Positions 1 through 8,304 of a stretch of 64,000 nt of DNA are shown here, piece by piece (the first letter of the stretch is position 1; each line of letters opens with the position of its first letter). The position numbers and the translations under genes are program-made. The notes below the pieces were generated by a model. That model was not told where the DNA came from, did no database searches, and was given only the letters and a program-made list of their open reading frames with translations. The DNA comes from Halobacteriovorax sp. GB3 (GTDB lineage Bacteria > Bdellovibrionota > Bacteriovoracia > Bacteriovoracales > Bacteriovoracaceae), in assembly GCF_028649655.1 (NCBI RefSeq), contig NZ_JAQSLN010000005.1, positions 125,409 to 189,408 of the forward strand, written 5' to 3'.

Positions 1-1384
1 ATTGAAATAAGTACTCAAGTGGCAAAACACTTAAGAGCGCTAGTGGCCACATAAGTCCAAAGGCCTTGAGGTTATCTGTTTCAAAGAAGATGGCGAGAAC
101 ACTTATGGCCATAAGTGAGATTAATAGCTCATTTAACTTATCGTCACTGAGTTTAAAATCTCTAAGACTTGTTACTTTATGGGGAAGAAACTTATAGGCC
201 GAAATCAAAAAAACGGATAGGAGAGAGAGCGTAAAAAAAGCTTTTCTCTCTAGAATCGTCCAAAAATCGTTCAAACTGAATCCGAAGTTATAAATCTCAG
301 AGAGATTTAAATGAGACATAAAGACGACCAGTGCCGAAAGAATGACGCCAAATGAGCTGTATTTAAGCATTTGTCGTCTATACCAGAAGGTCTTATTTGA
401 CGAGAGCATATAGAAGGTAGCAAAGACCTGAAATGCAGTCAGAACAATATTCATTGGATTAATTAGTATTCCATAAAAGTTCACGAGACCAACAAATAAA
501 CCTGATCGATATGTTGATGATTTCGTTGACCACATCAAAGACCAAATCCAAAGCAATGTAAAAGTTGAGTCGAGAGCTAATCCAAAATCAGCAGCTAGAA
601 TCTTTGTAACTGACCACGAAGAAATAATGGCAAATGTACCGAGTAGCGAAAGTCTTCTCGATACGAAATATCTCAACAGTGAGTAGAATGTAAAAAGAAA
701 CATTCCAAAGAAAGAGAAGTAAAAATGCATCGACCAAGCGACTTTGAATAACTCAGGATATTTTTTAAAAGGGAAGTAGTTAACTGTTAAAAAATTCCAT
801 AAAAGGGGAGAGATGGTTTCACTTGGATCAAAGAAAAGTTTCAGTGCACTTATATTATTAAGCTCTGTTAATTCTGGAATCGAAATGATGACCATAACAA
901 AAGTTAATGAAAGTAGCGTTTTTTCAAATCTATCTAAATAGCGAAACTCATTAAAGTTGGAGCTGACCGACTCTTGAATAATCTTTCCTCTAGTAGGCCA
1001 TGAATAAAATAATCCAAGCACTGCCCAGGTCACCCAGAATGTATTGTTAATCCATTTATCAGGAAGCAAGCTTATTGTATTGAAATAGAGAATGATAAAG
1101 AACATTCCAAGATAGATTCTATAGATGATCCTATCTAGACTCGAATTTACCTTAAAGAAGATCTTTAACCTGTGGTCAATCTCTTTACCTAAGAGAAACC
1201 ACTGAGAGGTCATAAACATAATATAAAAGAGCATGACCAAACATTGAGCAAGTGGGCTCAAGTCCAAACTCTTTTGTGTCCAAACTGGAAAGAGAAGAAA
1301 TATAGAATATGTAAGTGCTCGATATAAAAAGAACTTTGCTTTTTTTAACCAAATACTTGAGTTATCATCTAAAGTTTTCACCAT
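1..1384 (-). CDS. Polytopic inner-membrane protein, unknown function (3' end outside window)
   Basis: I do not recognise a family. Reading the minus strand from the ATG at 1384, the frame stays open for 461 codons to the window edge, so the C-terminus is missing. The translation begins MVKTLDDNSS and is dominated by hydrophobic segments of about 20 residues separated by short Lys/Arg-rich loops, for example a stretch ending in MTSQWFLLG and another in the region of GMFLFTFYSLLRYF. I judge at least eight to ten membrane spans. No Shine-Dalgarno is obvious before the ATG. The protein could be a membrane-embedded transferase or transporter, but no diagnostic motif was found. It is transcribed divergently from the flagellar genes and shows no link to them. 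That the ORF is real is fairly sure from its length and consistent membrane character; its function is unknown. Confidence 0.75.
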   Translation of the reverse strand, partial: MVKTLDDNSSIWLKKAKFFLYRALTYSIFLLFPVWTQKSLDLSPLAQCLVMLFYIMFMTSQWFLLGKEIDHRLKIFFKVNSSLDRIIYRIYLGMFFIILYFNTISLLPDKWINNTFWVTWAVLGLFYSWPTRGKIIQESVSSNFNEFRYLDRFEKTLLSLTFVMVIISIPELTELNNISALKLFFDPSETISPLLWNFLTVNYFPFKKYPELFKVAWSMHFYFSFFGMFLFTFYSLLRYFVSRRLSLLGTFAIISSWSVTKILAADFGLALDSTFTLLWIWSLMWSTKSSTYRSGLFVGLVNFYGILINPMNIVLTAFQVFATFYMLSSNKTFWYRRQMLKYSSFGVILSALVVFMSHLNLSEIYNFGFSLNDFWTILERKAFFTLSLLSVFLISAYKFLPHKVTSLRDFKLSDDKLNELLISLMAISVLAIFFETDNLKAFGLMWPLALLSVLPLEYLFQ

Positions 1385-1451
1385 AATACCCGACTAGATT
1401 AGTACAACAACAAAATCCCAATTGTTGCTAAAAAATTTATTTTCTCGAATC

Positions 1452-1476
1452 GGCCGGCTTCCCACCGGCCTTTTTT
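1452..1476 (+). terminator. Rho-independent terminator without an evident upstream gene
   Basis: A six-base-pair GC stem (1452-1457 with 1465-1470, seven-base loop) is followed directly by six T on the plus strand. No plus-strand gene ends upstream, because 1-1384 is coding on the other strand. It may end an antisense or small RNA. The rest of 1385-1662 shows only the candidate fliD promoter. Confidence 0.7.
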
Positions 1477-1578
1477 CATTTTAAGGAATCTTAACGAACA
1501 TTCAAAGCTTTATCTCAAAAACTGAGCACCTTACTCAACTATTACATACAGAAATTAATTCCGCCCATGCCCAACTCG

Positions 1579-1606
1579 TTGCAACATTTTATCTGTGTGC
1601 TATTCT
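1579..1606 (+). promoter_or_regulatory. Candidate sigma-70-type promoter for fliD
   Basis: TTGCAA at 1579-1584 and TATTCT at 1601-1606 are separated by 16 bases, about 57 bases before the proposed fliD start. No sigma-28 or sigma-54 consensus is visible in 1385-1662. The match is moderate only. Confidence 0.35.
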
Positions 1607-1662
1607 TTAAGTAGCGCCAAGCCTAAGGATAGGATGTCCGAGGCAACATCATGGAGGATGAA

Positions 1663-3054
1663 TTGGGTATCGCTTTTGGTTCTATTAGCACGGGTCTTCC
1701 CAAGGATATCGTTAAGCAGATTATGGCTGCTGAGAAGATACCTTTGAAAAACATGGAAGATCGAAAGGGAAAGTTTAGCGACAAGAATAAGCTTGTATCT
1801 GAACTAACTCAGCTTGTTCAAAGCGTTCGTGGAGAACTCACTAAAAATGCCAGTGCTCGCTCACTCCGTGAACTTAAGCTCGACTTCAACGATCAGGTTG
1901 TTGGAATTACGGCCGATAAAAATATCGCAGAACCAGCAAACTACCAATTTGAAGTTGTTCAACTGGCCCAAAAATCTTCTGCAATGTCCTCTGGATTTGC
2001 TGACAAGGATGAGAGTTACATTGGCGTTGGTTACATTCAGTACACGCTGCCTAATGGTGAAAATAAAGAAATTTATGTCGACTCAGACAACGCCTCTCTT
2101 ACAAAGGTTGCTAAATTAATTAATAAATCAGAAAACAGTGGTCTTCGTGCCAGTGTCATTAATGATGGAAGTGGAACAGATACACCATGGAGATTAATTT
2201 TAAGTCTCGAAGAAACTGGTGATAATAACCTTGCAGAGTTCCCATACTTCTACTTTGTGGATGGCGAGGATGACTTCTATCTTGAATTTGAAAGGGAAGC
2301 TCAGGATGCGAAAGTAAAACTCGATGGGTTTGAAATTGAAGTTCCTGAAAATAAAACAAGTGATCTTATTCCTGGCTTAACAATCAACTTAAAAAAAGCA
2401 AAACCTGGAGAAGAGTTCACAATCAAGGTAGATGAAGATACTCAAGCGATTTCAGGTAAGATTCAATCACTCGTTGATAATATCAATGGAGTTTTAACCT
2501 TTATTCACGATCAAAATAACATGGATGAAAACACTGATAGTTCTAGAACTCTTGGTGGGGACATCATGCTTCAGTCTCTTGAAGGAAGATTACGCTCTTC
2601 AATCTTTGAAAGTGTCGAAACCAAATTTGGTATGAGAAGAATTGGAGATGTTGGGATTACATTCCAAAGAGACGGGAAGCTTCAATTTGATCAACAAAAA
2701 TTTTCTGCAAAATTAGAAGAGAACTTCGAAGAAACAACCCAAATTTTAACGGGTTGGTATAAAGATGATGGAATTAAGACAAAAGGTTTCATCGACAATC
2801 TTAATGGTAAGATTGGACAAGTACTCCGTTTTCCAGATGGATTACTTCAATCAAGAAAGCGAAGTTTAGATAATAACATTGAGCAAATCGATAGACGTAT
2901 TGCTCAAAAAGAAAGAATGCTCGAACAAAAAGAGAAAAATTTAAAAGATAAATTTGCAAGACTCGAAGGAACGATTGCTAAAATTAAAGGACAAGGCGCA
3001 GGTATTGCTGGTCTAGGAGCTGCTGCTCCAAACCCAGTACAGCAACTTGGTTAG
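1663..3054 (+). CDS. fliD: Flagellar filament cap protein FliD (hook-associated protein 2)
   Basis: FliD caps the distal end of the flagellar filament and helps incoming flagellin subunits fold into place. The N-terminus GIAFGSISTGLPKDIVKQIM is the typical FliD_N segment. The C-terminal region (about residues 380-445) is a charged coiled coil, as in FliD_C, and the length of 463 residues is normal for the family. Start choice: an ATG lies at 1651, but a strong GGAGG at 1653-1657 sits inside that extension, five bases before an in-frame TTG at 1663. Starting at TTG gives MGIAFGS, the usual FliD beginning, so the TTG is preferred. The gene is followed 20 bases later by fliS, and the filament subunits themselves are encoded at 14811-16762. 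Family assignment is firm; the start is an inference. Confidence 0.93.
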   Translation: MGIAFGSISTGLPKDIVKQIMAAEKIPLKNMEDRKGKFSDKNKLVSELTQLVQSVRGELTKNASARSLRELKLDFNDQVVGITADKNIAEPANYQFEVVQLAQKSSAMSSGFADKDESYIGVGYIQYTLPNGENKEIYVDSDNASLTKVAKLINKSENSGLRASVINDGSGTDTPWRLILSLEETGDNNLAEFPYFYFVDGEDDFYLEFEREAQDAKVKLDGFEIEVPENKTSDLIPGLTINLKKAKPGEEFTIKVDEDTQAISGKIQSLVDNINGVLTFIHDQNNMDENTDSSRTLGGDIMLQSLEGRLRSSIFESVETKFGMRRIGDVGITFQRDGKLQFDQQKFSAKLEENFEETTQILTGWYKDDGIKTKGFIDNLNGKIGQVLRFPDGLLQSRKRSLDNNIEQIDRRIAQKERMLEQKEKNLKDKFARLEGTIAKIKGQGAGIAGLGAAAPNPVQQLG

Positions 3055-3074
3055 TCTAAGTCAGGAGGACTAAA

Positions 3075-3458
3075 ATGAGTTATGGATTAGGTGCTTACAA
3101 GAAAACCTCAATTCACACAGCGAGTAAGGAACAGATCCTACTAATGCTCTATCAAGCGGCCATTAAAAATTGTAAAAAAGCAATTACGGCCATTGAAGAG
3201 AAGAACATCTCTGCTAAAGGTGAATTTATTGGAAAGCTTCAGGATATCGTTATCGAGCTTAACAACAGTCTTGATTTTGAGATCGGTGGAAAAGTAGCTG
3301 AAGAACTTTCTTCACTCTATGACTTCATTCTATTCTCAAGTACACAAGCTAATATCAAAATCGATAAAGAACCACTCGAAGGTTGTTTAAATGTACTTAT
3401 CACTCTCTATGATGGGTGGAATGAAGCAATTAAGCAGATGAAAGTAGAAAAAAAATAA
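3075..3458 (+). CDS. fliS: Flagellin export chaperone FliS
   Basis: FliS is a small helical cytosolic chaperone that binds the flagellin C-terminus, prevents premature polymerisation and delivers it to the flagellar export gate. The 127-residue protein has the family hallmarks: an N-terminal GAYKKTSIHTASKEQILLMLY segment (the family's Y-x-x-x-x-x-T-A-s-pe-eLi-mLYdgai pattern) and an acidic, helical C-terminal half ending near LYDGWNEAI. A perfect AGGAGG at 3063-3068 lies six bases before the ATG. It sits between fliD and a FliT-like gene in one operon closed by the terminator at 3886-3909, which is a very common arrangement. Assignment is secure. Confidence 0.95.
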   Translation: MSYGLGAYKKTSIHTASKEQILLMLYQAAIKNCKKAITAIEEKNISAKGEFIGKLQDIVIELNNSLDFEIGGKVAEELSSLYDFILFSSTQANIKIDKEPLEGCLNVLITLYDGWNEAIKQMKVEKK

Positions 3459-3468
3459 GAGGTATCTT

Positions 3469-3876
3469 GTGAAAGAAAAACTAACTTCTCTCCTCATGAG
3501 ACATATTGATCTCATGGACGCATCTATTCGTTCAACTAATAAGCTTCTCACAGCGGCATCTAAAGGTGATATCAGCTCAATTGAAGAAGAGTCAGACAAT
3601 AGAGAAAGACTAATAAAAGTTATTGATAGGTTTCAGAAATTTATTGAAGAAGAAATTCAGCAACTTGCAGGAAGCCAAATCGATGCAACAGGTATTGATA
3701 TCCTCAAAACATGGGCCTATGAAGTTCATAAGTGGGTTGATAAAACTGAGCGTCTTGATCAAGAAATATCTGAACAACTTGAATCGCTTAGAGAAGAGAC
3801 TTCGAAGGAAATTTCGACAATTTTCAAGTCTCGCCAGCAATTTAAGGGATACAATCTTAATAACCTAAAAAAGTAG
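3469..3876 (+). CDS. FliT-like flagellar chaperone / small coiled-coil protein
   Basis: A 135-residue, almost entirely helical, charged protein that starts with GTG ten bases after fliS, with GAGG at 3459-3462 serving as the ribosome site. FliT proteins are small helical chaperones for FliD and are encoded just after fliD and fliS in many bacteria, so position and size argue for a FliT-like role. The sequence has no strongly diagnostic motif. Heptad-like spacing in the C-terminal half (the region around TERLDQEISEQLESLREE) indicates a coiled coil. It is the last gene before a strong terminator. The name rests on context; the gene itself is convincing. Confidence 0.72.
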   Translation: MKEKLTSLLMRHIDLMDASIRSTNKLLTAASKGDISSIEEESDNRERLIKVIDRFQKFIEEEIQQLAGSQIDATGIDILKTWAYEVHKWVDKTERLDQEISEQLESLREETSKEISTIFKSRQQFKGYNLNNLKK

Positions 3877-3885
3877 TCAAGTATA

Positions 3886-3909
3886 GGCCGTAATTTTTTA
3901 CGGCCTTTT
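3886..3909 (+). terminator. Rho-independent terminator of fliD-fliS-fliT-like operon
   Basis: An eight-base-pair stem (3886-3893 with 3898-3905) with a four-T loop is followed by TTTT. It lies ten bases after the stop codon of the FliT-like gene. Confidence 0.88.
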
Positions 3910-3930
3910 CCATCTTAAGCAAAATCTGAT

Positions 3931-3960
3931 TTGACAAAAATCCGTGATCATGAGGAAATA
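3931..3960 (+). promoter_or_regulatory. Possible promoter for the glycosylation locus
   Basis: A perfect TTGACA lies at 3931-3936, just after the upstream terminator. The best -10 at 17-18 bases (3954-3960) is poor, so only the -35 is persuasive. A leader of roughly 140 bases would follow. Confidence 0.3.
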
Positions 3961-4030
3961 TAGATAGCAAATTGTGCCTAATGAATAGGCTCATACCAAA
4001 TAGCTTAATACCTTAAGGAAGAGGTTGTAA

Positions 4031-4114
4031 GTGATTTCTAAAAATATAGTAACTCTATTTCGTATTCACATCTCTTCCCTAATTAAACGAGTGGAGATTA
4101 GTGATGAATCTTGA
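4031..4114 (+). CDS. Possible 27-residue leader peptide upstream of the Maf-like gene
   Basis: A GTG at 4031 is preceded by AAGGAAGAGG (GAGG at 4021-4024, six-base spacing) and opens a 27-codon frame, MISKNIVTLFRIHISSLIKR onward. It ends with TGA at 4112-4114, a few bases inside the next gene. The good ribosome site and the overlap with the next start would allow translational coupling. Nothing else supports it as a real peptide, and it could be chance. Confidence 0.25.
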   Translation: MISKNIVTLFRIHISSLIKRVEISDES

Positions 4115-4760
4115 TCAAATCGAAAGATATGAAATTAAAACTTCAAAAATGGGACTCAAACTTCCTGTTGTAAATGATGTCCACCTTCATTCGATATATA
4201 ATCCAGAAAAAGAAGCGCAAAGTATTGCTGACAAATACGAAGAGAATATTAAAAGTAAAAAAAATATTCTAATCCTAGGTCTTGGTTTTGGTTATCACGT
4301 AAACAAAGTAGTCGAAATGGCCAAGAAGTATCATGGCGAAGACTTCAACATCGTTGTCATTGAACCAAATCTAAAAGTTACAAACGATTGTCGCGAATTG
4401 AAAATTGTAGATGAAAGTATCCTTACAATTCATGCAGGGATGCCTATCCAAGAACTATATGAGATGCGCTCACTTGTTGAATTTCTAACGGATAAACCAA
4501 CAGTCATCGCTCACCCATCTTCTTTCAACTTATATAGAGATTACTTTAAAGACTTCTTATCATTCGAAGCAAAGAGTGACCTCTTTTCTTGTAGTCGAAT
4601 TATCACTAACAAGGAAATATCGGAATATCTTGGAAGCTTTGGTGATTTCGATTCAATTGAAAATCTTATCGATCATAAAATATTAAGACAAACGGAGTTA
4701 AAGGATGAGAAAGATCATGTGATGTTAGCTTACCGCCACATGCTCCTATCAGACTTTTAA
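4104..4760 (+). CDS. Short Maf-like (motility accessory factor) protein, N-terminal-domain type
   Basis: The segment NILILGLGFGYHVNKVVEM followed by FNIVVIEPN resembles the Maf/DUF115 family, whose members transfer nonulosonic acid sugars to flagellin. Full Maf proteins are about 600 residues. This one is 218 residues and appears to contain only the N-terminal, Rossmann-like part; the catalytic DUF115 region is not seen here or in the next gene. A frameshift remnant is unlikely, because the next gene has its own ribosome site and a different fold. ATG at 4104 is preferred over GTG at 4101, since GGAG (4093-4096) then has a seven-base spacing. It heads an operon with two GT9 enzymes next to fliD/fliS, so a role in modifying flagellin or another surface glycan is inferred, not shown. 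Confidence 0.6.
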   Translation: MNLDQIERYEIKTSKMGLKLPVVNDVHLHSIYNPEKEAQSIADKYEENIKSKKNILILGLGFGYHVNKVVEMAKKYHGEDFNIVVIEPNLKVTNDCRELKIVDESILTIHAGMPIQELYEMRSLVEFLTDKPTVIAHPSSFNLYRDYFKDFLSFEAKSDLFSCSRIITNKEISEYLGSFGDFDSIENLIDHKILRQTELKDEKDHVMLAYRHMLLSDF

Positions 4761-4769
4761 GAGGAAAAT

Positions 4770-6449
4770 ATGAAGAATATCCTAATTGTAAATTTAAAAA
4801 GATTTGGTGATGTTTTTACAACTGCCCACATTGTAAATTCTTATGTAACAGAGAATCCAAATAACAAAGTTTCTCTACTCGTCTTCAAAGAGTTTGAAAG
4901 AGCAGCAAAGAACATTGCAAATGTTGATCAAGTTTTTACTATCGATAGAGAGAAGTTTCTAACATTTTCAAAAAATAAAATTTTCTCTAATGCTTTTTCT
5001 TTAGAAAAACTTTTTAAAGACTTACAAGAAATCAAGTCCAAAGACTGGGACCATGTCTTTAACTATTCAAATGATCGCGTCAGTACTCATCTATGTTCAT
5101 TCTTTAAACCAAATGCAACAAATACAATAGGCCTAACATTTAGTAATACTTGTTCAATCGAATATTCAAGTGAATGGGATATTGTCTTTAATGATGTACT
5201 CACTTCTTATAAGTATTCACCGATTAACTTTGTAGATACATATCATAAGATGGCCAACTTAAATAAGGCCAAGAGAAGTACTGTTTTAAAAACAAACGAT
5301 GAACACAATAAGGCGGCCTTCACAAATCTCTCTCAAATTAGAAAAGGAGATAGTGAAACAGAGCAAGAAGCTAAAAAGATAATTGGGATCCAAATTACTG
5401 CATCTGCAAATAGAAAAGAGTTAAGTAGAAATGAACTTATCTCATTAATTGATGAAATCGCAGCTGATGAACGTTACTGCCCAGTTCTACTCATGGCCCC
5501 AACGGAAAGAGAAAGAGAAATCGTAAGATCTATCAACTCAGAGTTTAATGATAGTCTCATCTCAATCGAAGCTGACTTTTTAGCTTTAAACTCTGTGCTT
5601 ATGAACCTCGATCTCCTTATTACTCCAGACACTGCCGTAAAGCATGCTGCAGATCTTCTCAACACACCAACGATAGAACTTTCACTAGCAGAGGCTCCTC
5701 TCTTTAAACAGGGAGCAACTAATGAAGACTCGATCATCATATCCAAAAGAGTTGATCACAGATATTTTACAATAAAAGAGTGGAACGATCATAAAGAACA
5801 TCAGTATCAAGCAATCAAGCATACAGATATTTTAATGGCCGTAGAATTCTTATTGGAAGGTAAACTTCTCGATAACCAGGCCTTAAGTTCAGATATCACT
5901 GTTTATCAACCTGTTGCTGATAAACTTGGAACTCGCCTAGAAGCCATTGCAGGGTTTAAGAATCCTTCAATTGAAATCAACAGACTATTAGGAAGACAAT
6001 TCATCAATCATTTCTTCGGTCAAGGAGAGGACAACACAATTTTTTCTAGTGCTTCTCTATTTTCGAAAGAGGATACAACTATTTGGTTAAATGAATCGAA
6101 AGAACTTCTTACAGATTTCACAAAAGATCTTTTAGGTACTCTACGCTCTCTTTTACAGTCGAAAGATAATTCGAGAGAAGAGTTCGTTGGTAACCTCGCA
6201 GGACTTCTCGACTACTGTGAAGGACTCAATATCGCTTCAATTCCAGCAATTATTTTTAGAGCTCGTCTTGAAGTTTTAAATACTCAAGATCTAGATTCGA
6301 GCATAAAAGAAATAGAAGGTCTTCTCTATGAATTAAAGGGCGACCTTCAAAAACTACATAAAACAATTAAGTCTTTTGAAGATTTCATTTTTACAAAAGG
6401 CAAAGAAGACAGAATGTTTTCTCGACGCGGACCTTCTGCGACGATTTAG
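4770..6449 (+). CDS. GT9-family glycosyltransferase with C-terminal helical extension
   Basis: The N-terminus MKNILIVNLKRFGDVFTTAH matches the family-9 glycosyltransferase opening (as in the ADP-heptose:LPS heptosyltransferases WaaC/WaaF/WaaQ), where the R-x-G-D segment contacts the acceptor side. The second Rossmann half carries GIQITASANRKELS and the donor-site motif LLITPDTAVKHAADL. About residues 1-370 form the enzyme. Residues 370-559 are an extra, mostly helical domain not usual in heptosyltransferases. The gene starts nine bases after the Maf-like gene, with AGAGGAAA as ribosome site. Together with the second GT9 gene downstream it suggests stepwise sugar addition to a protein or lipid acceptor in the cytosol. 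The donor sugar cannot be read from the sequence, although an ADP-heptose-forming enzyme is encoded at 17288-17749. Confidence 0.82.
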   Translation: MKNILIVNLKRFGDVFTTAHIVNSYVTENPNNKVSLLVFKEFERAAKNIANVDQVFTIDREKFLTFSKNKIFSNAFSLEKLFKDLQEIKSKDWDHVFNYSNDRVSTHLCSFFKPNATNTIGLTFSNTCSIEYSSEWDIVFNDVLTSYKYSPINFVDTYHKMANLNKAKRSTVLKTNDEHNKAAFTNLSQIRKGDSETEQEAKKIIGIQITASANRKELSRNELISLIDEIAADERYCPVLLMAPTEREREIVRSINSEFNDSLISIEADFLALNSVLMNLDLLITPDTAVKHAADLLNTPTIELSLAEAPLFKQGATNEDSIIISKRVDHRYFTIKEWNDHKEHQYQAIKHTDILMAVEFLLEGKLLDNQALSSDITVYQPVADKLGTRLEAIAGFKNPSIEINRLLGRQFINHFFGQGEDNTIFSSASLFSKEDTTIWLNESKELLTDFTKDLLGTLRSLLQSKDNSREEFVGNLAGLLDYCEGLNIASIPAIIFRARLEVLNTQDLDSSIKEIEGLLYELKGDLQKLHKTIKSFEDFIFTKGKEDRMFSRRGPSATI

Positions 6450-6478
6450 AATACATTTAAACAAACCAAGGATGGTTT

Positions 6479-6619
6479 ATGAGCAGTAATAATTTCAGGG
6501 AAGAAATTTTTGAAGCTCTTGAAGAAGTTAAGCACTCGCTAAACGAAAAGCAAGAGATAAACGAGAAGCATCTTGAAGTTCTTTTATTAACTTCTCTTCT
6601 TGAGGAGGAATCAAAATGA
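6479..6619 (+). CDS. 46-residue acidic helical protein of unknown function
   Basis: This short gene starts at an ATG with AAGGA (6468-6472) at six-base spacing and encodes MSSNNFREEIFEALEEVKHS plus 26 more residues, rich in Glu and Lys and probably one amphipathic helix pair. Its TGA overlaps the ATG of the following GT9 gene (ATGA at 6616-6619), the tight coupling seen between the neighbouring genes of this operon. Good ribosome site, operon position and stop/start overlap support it as a real gene, perhaps a small partner of the glycosyltransferases. No family recognised. Confidence 0.6.
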   Translation: MSSNNFREEIFEALEEVKHSLNEKQEINEKHLEVLLLTSLLEEESK

Positions 6620-8304
6620 ACGCAAAAGTCGTTTCTACACCTCCTCAAGAAATAAAAAAGAGAATGACATTAATTCAACTCACTCGAGTTGGAGATCTAG
6701 TTCAAACTTTTCAAATGGCAAGACTTCTCAAAGAAGAACATCCTGAAATCGAACTAACTCTTGTTGCCAGAAAGCAGTATGCGAATCCTCTCAAATTTCT
6801 ACTAGTAAATGTATTCGATGATATCATTCTTCTAGATACTGATAAGATTTTTAGATCACATGAATCTATTACACTAGATAAATGTAAGAGTGAGCTACGT
6901 AAGTTCCTACTTAGAGTTAATCAGCACCCTGCCAGTGTTAGTATTAATCTATCTTTTTGTAAGACTTCAAGCTATCTTCATTCCCTAATACACTCTGAAT
7001 TTAAAGTAGGGCCATATTATGACCTGACGGCTCAAAAAGTGATCAAAGATAAGTGGAGCCAATATCTATACTCCACTGTTATGAGAGGAGATCTCAATCC
7101 GTATAACCTGGTTGATCTTTTCAAAAATATTGTCGGTGTTAAGTCGATCAAATCAGTTGAAGTTAAGCATCAAAAGCGTCGCCATATCGTTCTTCACCCT
7201 TTTGCTTCTCAAGAGAGAAAGCGATGGAAGAATTCGAAATGGAGTGAAGTCGTTTACAAACTTCTTAAAGATAATAGAGATCTTAAAATAACGATTGTTG
7301 GAGCAAAATCAGACTTAATTGATTGTGACGATATTCTCAACACACCTCTACTAGCAAGCTTTCTTGGTCAAATTGAAAATAAAGTTGGTAAAACAAATAT
7401 TGAGGAAGTTTACAACCTATTAGATGACAAAACTTTATTTGTTGGCCATGATTCGGCCATTAGCCATCTCGCGGCAACAAGAGGAACACAATCTCTTACT
7501 ATTGCCCTTGGAAATGCGAGAGCTCAAGAAACGGCTCCTTATGCTGACGGTAACTATGTTCTTGCTCCTAAGACAAAGTGTTATCCATGTTTTCCGGATG
7601 TAAGTTGTTCATATTATCAGTGTCATGCTGATATACCTTATCAAGTAGTTATTTGTGCAATTACAAACCTATTAGATGGAAAAGAACTAGAGGAACAAAC
7701 TCTATTAGAGGGAACATCTCACTTTCAACTAAATGGTGTTGAACTATTCAAGACTAGGACAAATGCAAATGGACATCAAAGAGTCGAAAGAGTAATCAAG
7801 CACAGCCTGAATTCGAAAGAAGCAATGAGAGATATTTATACGATTGCTTGGCAATTTTTATTCAATGAAGCAGAAGAAGATGCATCATTTCCAGAATTAT
7901 CAGCTAATGCTTATGCAGAACTCAAAAATGATATTTCTGGAGTAAAGCACTGTTATGAACTCTGTGAATTTGGAAAAAAATATTCACGATACATATTAGA
8001 AGAGATTTCTTCTAAAACCCCAGATCTTGCACAAATCAAATCTTACTCTGCAAAGATTGATGAAATAGATGGGCTATTTGAAATCGTGAAGAACACGTTC
8101 TCACGTTTACACCCTGTTCTAGACTTCCTAACAATAAGCAAGTCTAATTTGCATGGTTCAAATATTGTAGAGCTATCGGAATCTTCATTTCTTACTTACA
8201 ATGACTCTTCTATGCTTTTGAGTTTAATTTTTGATCTAATTAATAAGACGGTAACGGAATACGAGAAAACTAATATTAAAACATCGACAAAGGAATTGCG
8301 ATGA
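6616..8304 (+). CDS. Second GT9-family glycosyltransferase with C-terminal extension
   Basis: A heptosyltransferase-like enzyme of 562 residues. Its N-terminal segment TLIQLTRVGDLVQTFQMARL again shows the R-x-G-D motif, and the C-terminal Rossmann half shows VLHPFASQERKRW and the donor-binding LFVGHDSAISHLAATRG. A four-cysteine cluster (KCYPCFPDVSC and YQC, near residues 316-333) follows, of a kind found in some GT9 proteins. Residues from about 370 on form a helical extension like that of the first GT9 protein in this locus, which suggests paralogues working on the same acceptor. It overlaps both neighbours by four bases. A cytosolic role in making the glycan of flagellin or the cell surface is inferred from context; substrate unknown. 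Confidence 0.82.
   Translation: MNAKVVSTPPQEIKKRMTLIQLTRVGDLVQTFQMARLLKEEHPEIELTLVARKQYANPLKFLLVNVFDDIILLDTDKIFRSHESITLDKCKSELRKFLLRVNQHPASVSINLSFCKTSSYLHSLIHSEFKVGPYYDLTAQKVIKDKWSQYLYSTVMRGDLNPYNLVDLFKNIVGVKSIKSVEVKHQKRRHIVLHPFASQERKRWKNSKWSEVVYKLLKDNRDLKITIVGAKSDLIDCDDILNTPLLASFLGQIENKVGKTNIEEVYNLLDDKTLFVGHDSAISHLAATRGTQSLTIALGNARAQETAPYADGNYVLAPKTKCYPCFPDVSCSYYQCHADIPYQVVICAITNLLDGKELEEQTLLEGTSHFQLNGVELFKTRTNANGHQRVERVIKHSLNSKEAMRDIYTIAWQFLFNEAEEDASFPELSANAYAELKNDISGVKHCYELCEFGKKYSRYILEEISSKTPDLAQIKSYSAKIDEIDGLFEIVKNTFSRLHPVLDFLTISKSNLHGSNIVELSESSFLTYNDSSMLLSLIFDLINKTVTEYEKTNIKTSTKELR

Noticed and set aside
1651-1662. ATG at 1651 as fliD start
   Set aside because: The strong GGAGG lies inside the four extra codons and fits TTG at 1663, which gives the normal FliD N-terminus.
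1613-1662. c-di-GMP (GEMM) riboswitch in the fliD leader
   Set aside because: The leader is too short and lacks the conserved GEMM core sequences.
4101-6449. Maf gene broken by a frameshift into two frames
   Set aside because: The second frame has its own ribosome site and a complete GT9 N-terminus, not the missing Maf catalytic domain.
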